Positions 58,453-64,000 of a stretch of 64,000 nt of DNA are shown piece after piece. The notes beneath the pieces are model-generated. The model made no database searches, had not been told where the DNA came from, and saw nothing but the letters and a program-made list of their open reading frames with translations. The DNA comes from Christensenella intestinihominis (GTDB lineage Bacteria > Bacillota > Clostridia > Christensenellales > Christensenellaceae), in contig NZ_MAIQ01000001.1 in NCBI RefSeq assembly GCF_001678845.1, forward strand, positions 333,146 to 397,145, in the 5' to 3' direction. Position numbers and translations under genes: made by a program. Positions within the stretch are counted from its first letter, which is position 1; every line of letters begins with the position of its first letter.

Positions 58453-59518
58453 ATACCTCCAACCATAAATCAGCCATAACAAGTGCAGCCGCGCATTTCA
58501 CAACTTCCACCGCGCGCGGTACAATGCATGAATCATGCCGCCCGTGAATCCGAAGCGAGTCTTCCTGCATTTTTACAATATTAACCGTTTTCTGCTCTTT
58601 TGCAATCGACGGCGTGGGACGCACCGCAACGCGGAACACCACAGGCATGCCATTCGTAATCCCGCCGCCGACCCCGCCGTTATAGTTCGTCGCAAACGAT
58701 ACCTTCCCCGCTTCAATGACCGGGGTGTCGTTCGCCTCGCTGCCCCGCATCTCCGCCAACCCAAATCCTTTTCCAAATTCGATTCCCTTAATGGCCGGAA
58801 TCGAAAACATCATATGCGCAAGCCTGCTTTCCACGCTGTCAAAGAAAGGTTCCCCCAAGCCCGCCGGTAATCCGTCGATCATGCATTCAATCACTCCGCC
58901 CACGGAATCGCCCTCGCTGTGGGCGTTACGAATTTTCTCCTGCATTTTTGCGCCGATGCCGGTGTCAACCGCTGCAAATTCTTTTTCTTCCGTTTCGGCT
59001 GTTTTCCGGAAGGAATAAGGCCCTTCATCAGCGATATCGGCGATACTCCGTATGCGGGCCGCCACATAAATGTTTTCCCGCTCCAACAACTGCCGCGCAA
59101 CGCTCCCCGCAAAGACCAGCGGCGCCGTCAAGCGTCCCGAAAAATGTCCGCCGCCCCGGTAATCGTTCGCGCCATGATATTTTACAAGCCCGGTATAATC
59201 CGCATGGCCCGGGCGCAGGAGCTCCGCCGTTTTTTCGTAATCCTGCGAACGGGTATCCTGGTTCCGGATTAACGCCGCAAGCGGTGTCCCCGTTGCTTTT
59301 CCTTTAAAACAGCCGCTCAGCACCTCCGGAACGTCAGGTTCCCTGCGCTTTGTGGAAGCAACGGAAGCATTCGGCGCACGGCGTTTCATCGCCTGCGTTA
59401 TTTTTTCCCCGTCAATTTCCATTCCGGCGGGAAGGCCGTCGATCACAACCCCGATGCCAGCGGAATGTGATTCCCCGAAAATAGTGACTTTCAAACGATT
59501 TCCAAGCGTCGCGCTCAT
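58442..59518 (-). CDS. aroC: Chorismate synthase
   Basis: 358 residues. AroC removes phosphate from EPSP with reduced FMN to give chorismate. FGESHSAGIGVVIDGLPAG, HADYTGLVKYHGANDYRGGGHFSGRLTAPLVFAG and GGGITNGMPVVFRVAVRPTPSI contain the FMN and substrate residues. The ATG overlaps the aroA stop by four bases. Complete. Confidence 0.96.
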   Translation of the reverse strand: MSATLGNRLKVTIFGESHSAGIGVVIDGLPAGMEIDGEKITQAMKRRAPNASVASTKRREPDVPEVLSGCFKGKATGTPLAALIRNQDTRSQDYEKTAELLRPGHADYTGLVKYHGANDYRGGGHFSGRLTAPLVFAGSVARQLLERENIYVAARIRSIADIADEGPYSFRKTAETEEKEFAAVDTGIGAKMQEKIRNAHSEGDSVGGVIECMIDGLPAGLGEPFFDSVESRLAHMMFSIPAIKGIEFGKGFGLAEMRGSEANDTPVIEAGKVSFATNYNGGVGGGITNGMPVVFRVAVRPTPSIAKEQKTVNIVKMQEDSLRIHGRHDSCIVPRAVEVVKCAAALVMADLWLEVYGG

Positions 59519-60759
59519 TCCACAATTCCTCCAAGGCTTTCAAACTCTTCATAAAAATTAGGCGCCGACTTCCTTACAACCATTGGGTCCCGTATAATAA
59601 CCGGTTCTTTTGCAATACAGGACGCAACCGTAAGCGCCATTGCAATTCGATGGTCGCAATGGCTGTCCACCTCTCCCCCCGCCAGCGTACCGCTGCCATT
59701 GATTACGAGACTATCTTCATATTCCGTGATCTCCGCGCCCAATTCCTCGAGCTCGTGCGCCATTGCATGCAGACGGTCGCTCTCCTTGTAGCGGAGCCGC
59801 CCCGCATTATATATCCGCATTTTGCCTTCCACCGCACAGCCAAGGACGGCAAGCACCGGCACGAGGTCCGGAATCTGGCTTACATCGATTTCAATTGGTT
59901 TAAGCATATTCTTCCTGACCAAGATGCCGTCTTCCCTGAATTCAACGTCCGCGCCCATGCATTGCAGGATTCCCAGAATTTCCCGGTCGCCCTGCTTGGA
60001 ATTTTCCTCGAGCCCCTGCAGGAGGACTTCCCCGCTGACCGCGGCGGCAACCGCAAAAAAGGCCGCATGGGAATAATCTCCTTCAATGGTCATGTCATGC
60101 GGCTGGTAGCCCTGTCTTCCCGATACGTCAATAATATGCCCGCGCCACTGGCTGCTGACCCCAAACAGCTTTTGCACATTGCGCGTCAGGTCGATATATG
60201 GCCGGGATTCAATTTTGGTTGTCAGGTGAATTCCGGAATCATCCATCAGGCGCGGCAGGGCATACAGCATCCCCGATACAAACTGTGACGAAATATCCCC
60301 CGGCATTGCATATTCCCCGCTGTCAAGGGTTCCGCAGATCGTGATGGAATTTTCTGTTTTTTCCGCCTTTACCTGATTCCTGATAAAAATGCGGTCGTAG
60401 GCTCCCTGGGGACGTTTCATCAGGCGACCGTGCCCGACAAACGTCCTCGTTTTCCCGTCCAGTGCAAGCGGTATCAGGAAGCGCAGGGTAGAGCCCGACT
60501 CTCCGCAGTCAATTTCCGGTTTTCCTTCCCGCCGGAGACCGCCGTGCACGGTACACACATCGCCCGCAAGCTCGTATTCACACAGGCCCATGTCCCGGAG
60601 GGCATTTGCAGTCGCAGCAATGTCTTCAGAAAAAGCCATATTTTTTAAAACAGAGTCCCCTTTTGCAAGCGCCGCACAGATCAGCGCCCTGTGCGATACG
60701 CTTTTTGAGGGAATAATCCTGAGGCATCCCCGGATATTCGAGGGGGCAATTTTTTTCAT
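59515..60759 (-). CDS. aroA: 3-phosphoshikimate 1-carboxyvinyltransferase (EPSP synthase)
   Basis: 414 residues. EPSP synthase joins shikimate 3-phosphate and PEP. RIIPSKSVSHRALICAALAKGDSVLKN (substrate Lys/Ser), CGESGSTLRFLIPLAL, GRLMKRPQGAYDR and DHRIAMALTVASC are typical. The first loop reads CGESGSTLRFL, not the LGNAGTAMRPL of class I enzymes, so it is of the Gram-positive class II kind by inspection. Start at ATG 60759, overlapping the aroB stop (ATGA), rather than an ATG two codons earlier which has no room for a ribosome site. Confidence 0.95.
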   Translation of the reverse strand: MKKIAPSNIRGCLRIIPSKSVSHRALICAALAKGDSVLKNMAFSEDIAATANALRDMGLCEYELAGDVCTVHGGLRREGKPEIDCGESGSTLRFLIPLALDGKTRTFVGHGRLMKRPQGAYDRIFIRNQVKAEKTENSITICGTLDSGEYAMPGDISSQFVSGMLYALPRLMDDSGIHLTTKIESRPYIDLTRNVQKLFGVSSQWRGHIIDVSGRQGYQPHDMTIEGDYSHAAFFAVAAAVSGEVLLQGLEENSKQGDREILGILQCMGADVEFREDGILVRKNMLKPIEIDVSQIPDLVPVLAVLGCAVEGKMRIYNAGRLRYKESDRLHAMAHELEELGAEITEYEDSLVINGSGTLAGGEVDSHCDHRIAMALTVASCIAKEPVIIRDPMVVRKSAPNFYEEFESLGGIVE

Positions 60760-61775
60760 AAGCATAATTCCTTTATTATTTTTTGAATTTGTCCGGCTTC
60801 CAGTTTTTGTGTCACCGCATGTCCGATTTCATCGATCAAAACAAAACTGACCCGGCTCCCTTCCGCCTTTTTGTCTGCCAGAAGGATTTTAAGCGCTTCT
60901 TCCAGAATACCCGGTTCCGCAGAAACCGGCAACCCATACTTTTTAAGTAAGACTTGCGTATCTTCGGCGAGGCCCGCCGGAGATACGCCCAGCGCTTCGC
61001 CGAGCCTGGCGGCATAGACCATGCCCATTGCAACCGCTTCGCCATGAAGGAATTTCCCGTACCCGGCAACCGTTTCTATCGCGTGCCCGATTGTATGCCC
61101 GTAATTCAGCTGCATACGCACCCCCGTGTCATACGGGTCGCGCTTCACATAATCCGCTTTAATCTCGCAGCACCTTCCAACGATATCTTCAATTTCCCCG
61201 CGGCCTTCCATAAGCGTTTTATGCAGTTCCTTATCGTAGATATACGCATATTTAATCACTTCCGCCATTCCGGCCGCATACTGGCGGGAATCAAGCGTTT
61301 CCAAGGTTGCCGTTTCCGCAATCACAGCGGCCGGCTGGTAAAACGCGCCTACCATATTTTTCCCACCCTCAAGGTTTACCGCTACTTTCCCGCCGACCGA
61401 GCTGTCAACCTGGGCCAAAAGCGTCGTCGGATATTGTATAAAAGCAATCCCGCGTTTAAAGGTCGCCGCGGCAAAGCCCGCGATATCCCCGACAACTCCG
61501 CCTCCAAGCGCCGCCACGGCTCCTTTCCGGTCAATGCCGTATTCCATCAGCTTTTGATAAATCATTTCCAGGTTCCGCATGTTTTTTGACGGCTCTCCGG
61601 CGGGAAGAATAATCCACTTTGCCCCGGGAAAATTTTTCCCAAACAGCGGATACACCACATCGTCGGTAACAATCGCATAATCCGTATAGCTTTTCAGCGG
61701 CGCGTCGGACAGGATTCCCTTTCCGATTTCTATATTATAATTTCCATTTTCTGCATTTACCAGAACTTTTCTCAT
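60756..61775 (-). CDS. aroB: 3-dehydroquinate synthase
   Basis: 339 residues. AroB cyclises DAHP to 3-dehydroquinate with NAD and zinc. ALGGGVVGDIAGFAAATFKRGIAFIQYPTTLLAQVDSSVGGKVAVNLEGGKNMVGAFYQP-type core, MAEVIKYAYI and NYGHTIGHAIE with zinc His are present. I use ATG 61775 with GGTGGAAG just upstream; an ATG at 61787 overlapping the aroF stop is possible. Second gene of the operon. Confidence 0.94.
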   Translation of the reverse strand: MRKVLVNAENGNYNIEIGKGILSDAPLKSYTDYAIVTDDVVYPLFGKNFPGAKWIILPAGEPSKNMRNLEMIYQKLMEYGIDRKGAVAALGGGVVGDIAGFAAATFKRGIAFIQYPTTLLAQVDSSVGGKVAVNLEGGKNMVGAFYQPAAVIAETATLETLDSRQYAAGMAEVIKYAYIYDKELHKTLMEGRGEIEDIVGRCCEIKADYVKRDPYDTGVRMQLNYGHTIGHAIETVAGYGKFLHGEAVAMGMVYAARLGEALGVSPAGLAEDTQVLLKKYGLPVSAEPGILEEALKILLADKKAEGSRVSFVLIDEIGHAVTQKLEAGQIQKIIKELCL

Positions 61776-61786
61776 TACTTCCACCA

Positions 61787-62791
61787 TCAGCACATTGCAT
61801 TCCGAAGAGCGTTAATCTTATGCATAACCCCATCGAACGCCTCGGGCGTAAGGGATTGCGCGCCGTCGCACAGCGCGTGCTTGGGATCGTTATGCACTTC
61901 GATCAACAGCCCGTCCGCCCCTGCCGCAACCGCTGCAAGCGCAAGGGATTCTACCATATAGGAAAGCCCGGAAGCATGGCTCGGGTCAACGACCACAGGA
62001 AGATGGGACAGCTTTTTGATTGCGGGGATCGCGCTGATATCCAGGGTATTGCGCGTATAGGTTTCAAAGGTACGGATACCGCGTTCACAAAGGATTACGT
62101 TTTCATTCCCGCCGGACATAATATATTCCGCGCTCATCAGCAGTTCTTCGATGGTGTTGGAAAGGCCGCGCTTCAAAAGAATCGGCTTTTTCGTCTGTCC
62201 GACTTCCTTTAAAAGGTCAAAATTTTGCATATTCCGGGCACCGATCTGGATGACATCCGCTTTCTCGGAAAAAAGCTCGACATACCGGGGCGCCATAATC
62301 TCTGTTACAATCGGCATTCCCGTTTCCTTTTTTACATCCATCAGAATATCGAGCCCTTCTTCGCCAAGCCCCTGGAAAGCGTAGGGTGAGGTGCGGGGCT
62401 TAAAAGCGCCGCCCCTGAGTATCCGGGCGCCGGAGGCTTTGCATTGCTTTGCAATCCCTTCCAGTTGGTGAAACGATTCTACCGAACATGGGCCCGCCAT
62501 TACGGTAAGCGTTCCGCCGCCGACGGAAACCCCGTTTACATTGACCACGCTGTCTTCCGGATGAAATTTACGGTTCGCTTTTTTGTATGGCTCCTGTACG
62601 GATACCACCCGGTCAACGCCGTTCATCATGCCGACGCGCTCCTTATCCACCGTATAGGTGTCCCCGAGAACGCCGAGCACCGTGCAATCGACACCCTGGT
62701 TTGTCTGTACCTGCATCCCCTTTGCGACAAGCGCATCGGTAACGCGCAGGATATCTTCCTTTGATGCACTGTTTTTCATGACTACGATCAT
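61787..62791 (-). CDS. aroF: 3-deoxy-7-phosphoheptulonate (DAHP) synthase, first copy
   Basis: 334 residues. DAHP synthase condenses PEP and erythrose 4-phosphate, the entry to the shikimate pathway. The N-terminal 75 residues form a ferredoxin-like regulatory domain (MIVVMKNSASKEDILRVTDAL...), seen in type I-beta enzymes. The barrel has GPCSVESFHQL, RGGAFKPRTSPYAFQG, GARNMQNFDLLKEVG, ILLKRGLSNTIEE and VVDPSHASG. ATG 62791 follows GAGGAAGAG. First structural gene of the aro operon, 37 bases after an attenuator-like terminator. Confidence 0.95.
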   Translation of the reverse strand: MIVVMKNSASKEDILRVTDALVAKGMQVQTNQGVDCTVLGVLGDTYTVDKERVGMMNGVDRVVSVQEPYKKANRKFHPEDSVVNVNGVSVGGGTLTVMAGPCSVESFHQLEGIAKQCKASGARILRGGAFKPRTSPYAFQGLGEEGLDILMDVKKETGMPIVTEIMAPRYVELFSEKADVIQIGARNMQNFDLLKEVGQTKKPILLKRGLSNTIEELLMSAEYIMSGGNENVILCERGIRTFETYTRNTLDISAIPAIKKLSHLPVVVDPSHASGLSYMVESLALAAVAAGADGLLIEVHNDPKHALCDGAQSLTPEAFDGVMHKINALRNAMC

Positions 62792-62827
62792 TTTTCTCTT
62801 CCTCACTTTTTTAAAGTTTATAAAATG

Positions 62828-62862
62828 AAAAAAGCTGCGGGCGCCTTGCCGGCACTCACAGC
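62828..62862 (-). terminator. Attenuator terminator in front of aroF
   Basis: Minus-strand GCTGTGAGTGCC and GGCGCCCGCAGC pair (11 of 12 with two wobbles), loop GGCAA, then TTTTTT. It lies 37 bases before aroF and downstream of the operon promoter, so transcription must pass it to reach the genes. CACACAC-type sequence at 62889-62895 can pair with six of seven bases of its 5' arm (62853-62859), a candidate antiterminator. Confidence 0.85.
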
Positions 62863-62910
62863 ATATCATCAATCCTTATCTGCTCAATGTGTGTGGTATA
62901 CCGACAAAAA

Positions 62911-62988
62911 TTAACATGCAAACAAGCTCCAACGGTAAAAGCCGTTAAAGCCAAACATGTTAAAAAATCGTGTCGATACAACTAACAT
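62911..62988 (-). CDS. Leader peptide rich in Phe, Tyr and Trp codons (aro operon attenuator)
   Basis: 25 codons from ATG 62988 to TAA. GGAG lies 8 bases before ATG, and the transcript start predicted from the promoter is only about 14 bases before it. The product has Phe at residues 8, 9, 12, 14, 17 and 23, Tyr18 and Trp20, so 8 of 25 codons are for aromatic amino acids, against an expected two or three. This fits a control peptide whose translation reports the supply of charged Phe-, Tyr- and Trp-tRNA. The frame is too short for ordinary gene finding. Confidence 0.82.
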   Translation of the reverse strand: MLVVSTRFFNMFGFNGFYRWSLFAC

Positions 62989-63008
62989 TGTTTTTTCTCC
63001 TCGCGTTT

Positions 63009-63037
63009 ATTATATGCGATACATTCCGGCAGTTCAA
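63009..63037 (-). promoter_or_regulatory. Promoter of the aro operon
   Basis: TTGAAC, 17 bases, TATAAT on the minus strand, placed 21 bases upstream of the leader peptide start. Confidence 0.85.
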
Positions 63038-63137
63038 GTTTTTTTTCAAAAATGCATGAATTCCGGCATATTTTTGCCGAAAAAAGGCAGTTGTAAAATT
63101 TTAAATAAATTTATTACGATAATATTACAAAAAACTC

Positions 63138-63166
63138 TTTACAAGTCTTTTTTCTTGTGATAATCT
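63138..63166 (+). promoter_or_regulatory. Possible promoter of the second DAHP synthase gene
   Basis: TTTACA, 17 bases, TAATCT with a TG extension. The -10 is a poor match, but the position before the leader frame and terminator fits. Confidence 0.4.
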
Positions 63167-63179
63167 ATATACAGAGTTA

Positions 63180-63248
63180 ATGATTTTTTTCAATATAATG
63201 TTCCTCCAGTACCATAATTTTCGAGAAGAACTGCGGCTGAGGCCGTAG
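63180..63248 (+). CDS. Possible Phe/Tyr-rich leader peptide of the second DAHP synthase gene
   Basis: 22 codons from ATG 63180 to TAG 63246-63248. Aromatic residues are F3, F4, F8, Y11 and F14; the second part reads YHNFREELRLRP. Like the first leader it contains FFN followed by a Met and Phe. No clear ribosome site precedes either in-frame ATG (63180 or 63198). The end of the frame runs through the terminator stem, and TAG lies in its 3' arm. Confidence 0.4.
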   Translation: MIFFNIMFLQYHNFREELRLRP

Positions 63249-63258
63249 TTCTTTTTTG
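63226..63258 (+). terminator. Terminator in the leader of the second DAHP synthase gene
   Basis: A 12-bp stem AAGAACTGCGGC / GCCGTAGTTCTT with one G-T pair, loop TGAG, followed by T6. No plus-strand gene precedes it, so it must act on transcripts heading for the DAHP synthase 100 bases downstream. Confidence 0.8.
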
Positions 63259-63354
63259 CGTTAAAATTCCGTAAGATTTCATTCACAATATTCCTTTTGC
63301 GTTCTTTTTGCCGATCGCTTATAATAATGGAGGAAATGTGAGGTAAACATAACA

Positions 63355-64000
63355 ATGATTATTATCGTAAAGCAAAATACCCCCAAGGAAAAAATCGGCG
63401 AGCTGATCCATTCCCTGGAGGACCAGAATTTTAAAACGCATTTAAGCGAAGGCGAAAACACTACAATTATCGGTCTTGTCGGCGATACTTCCGTGGTAGA
63501 TATCGACAGCCTCAAAGCACGCGATATTGTCGAGGATGTCCGGCGTGTATCAGAACCATATAAGAAAGCAAACCGTAAATTCCATACGGACGATACCATA
63601 ATAGACGTGCTTGGGCAAAAAATCGGCGGCGGCCATTTTGCGGTCATGGCCGGTCCCTGCTCGGTAGAAAGCGAGGCGCAAATTTTAGCGATTGCAGACA
63701 GCATCATGCAGAGCGGCGCAAACTTCCTGCGCGGCGGGGCATTCAAACCCCGCACCTCACCCTACGCCTTCCAGGGGCTCGAGAAAAATGGCATCGACCT
63801 TTTGCTGGAATGCAAAAAAAAGTTCGGGATTCCCATCGTGACAGAAATTATGGGCATTTCAGATATTCCCCTGTTTGAGAAGGTGGATATTATCCAGGTA
63901 GGCGCGCGCAATATGCAGAATTTCCGCCTTTTAAAAGAGCTGGGGCACCTGAAACAGCCAATTCTTTTGAAACGGGGACTCGCCAATACCATTGAAGAAC
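63355..64000 (+). CDS. 3-deoxy-7-phosphoheptulonate (DAHP) synthase, second copy, partial
   Basis: The first 215 codons are present; the 3' end is beyond the right edge. MIIIVKQNTPKEKIGELIHSL begins the same ferredoxin-like N-domain as in aroF, followed by VMAGPCSVESEAQI, RGGAFKPRTSPYAFQG, GARNMQNFRLLKELG and ILLKRGLANTIEE. It is clearly a paralogue of aroF, with about half the residues alike by eye. It is transcribed away from it. A GGAGG lies 22 bases before ATG and GAGG 11 bases before; a minimal ATG-TGA pair sits between. Confidence 0.95.
   Translation, partial: MIIIVKQNTPKEKIGELIHSLEDQNFKTHLSEGENTTIIGLVGDTSVVDIDSLKARDIVEDVRRVSEPYKKANRKFHTDDTIIDVLGQKIGGGHFAVMAGPCSVESEAQILAIADSIMQSGANFLRGGAFKPRTSPYAFQGLEKNGIDLLLECKKKFGIPIVTEIMGISDIPLFEKVDIIQVGARNMQNFRLLKELGHLKQPILLKRGLANTIEE

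Noticed and set aside
62792-63037. T-box or riboswitch in the aro leader
   Set aside because: The leader is about 210 bases and lacks the AGGGTGGNACCGCG T-box core and specifier stem; a short peptide explains it better.
63064-63090. CGGCA / TGCCG hairpin as terminator
   Set aside because: No T-run follows on either strand in the right place; it lies upstream of the aro promoter.

Overview
The window is a dense, almost fully coding stretch of a low-to-medium G+C (about half G+C by eye) bacterial chromosome. Gene order and content point to an anaerobic member of the Firmicutes (class Clostridia). The rpmB-thiN-rpe-rsgA-prkC-prpC-rlmN-rsmB-fmt-def-priA-coaBC-rpoZ-gmk-remA-yicC block is the typical Firmicutes order. 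RemA, PrkC/PrpC, GatCAB, PcrA next to LigA, a CIRCE-controlled groESL and a bifurcating-type [FeFe] hydrogenase with an acetogen-like subunit order all fit. A gut-type H2-producing clostridium is likely; I cannot name the genus. I see no transposon, prophage, CRISPR array, tRNA or 5S/16S/23S rRNA gene.

Layout: 1-346 holds the 5' end of an Asp23 gene diverging from rpmB. 636-14617 (minus) is a long housekeeping operon from yicC to thiN. 14600-18852 is gatCAB plus an AIR-synthase-like gene. 18861-23824 holds yerC-pcrA-ligA and a Cys-rich redox protein. 23853-28316 is a type II topoisomerase pair. 28319-31810 is tig-clpP-clpX. 31851-34807 carries a radical-SAM YgiQ protein, a DUF134 regulator and cobO. 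34853-40865 is dnaG-rpoD-trmK-nif3-zinc-ribbon gene-RNase P RNA. 40896-50122 is the hydrogenase region: a HydABC-type NADH-linked [FeFe] hydrogenase operon, preceded by a sensory module (two DRTGG proteins, an RsbW-like kinase, a HydS-like hydrogenase homologue and a PHP phosphoesterase) and comEB. 50335-52424 (plus) is groESL. 52435-55953 is aroQ with an aldo/keto reductase and the AmmeMemoRadiSam genes. 55977-64000 is the shikimate/phenylalanine region.

The strongest unusual signals lie in the last 1.2 kb. Two DAHP synthase genes face away from each other, and each has its own leader. The aroF-aroB-aroA-aroC-pheA-aroK operon starts with a near-consensus promoter, a 25-codon reading frame with a perfectly placed ribosome site and six Phe, one Tyr and one Trp codon, and then a strong terminator in front of aroF: the layout of a ribosome-mediated attenuator. 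The second DAHP synthase gene has a separate Phe/Tyr-rich short frame and a perfect 12-bp terminator upstream. Firmicutes usually use T-boxes or TRAP for this purpose, so this pair deserves attention.

The hydrogenase region appears to be built around redox control. A good match to a Rex (NADH-sensing repressor) site lies upstream of the nuoE/hydC gene. The upstream HydS-like protein has the sensory-type change in its H-cluster loop. The DRTGG, RsbW-like and PHP genes around it look like a signalling module whose output is unknown.
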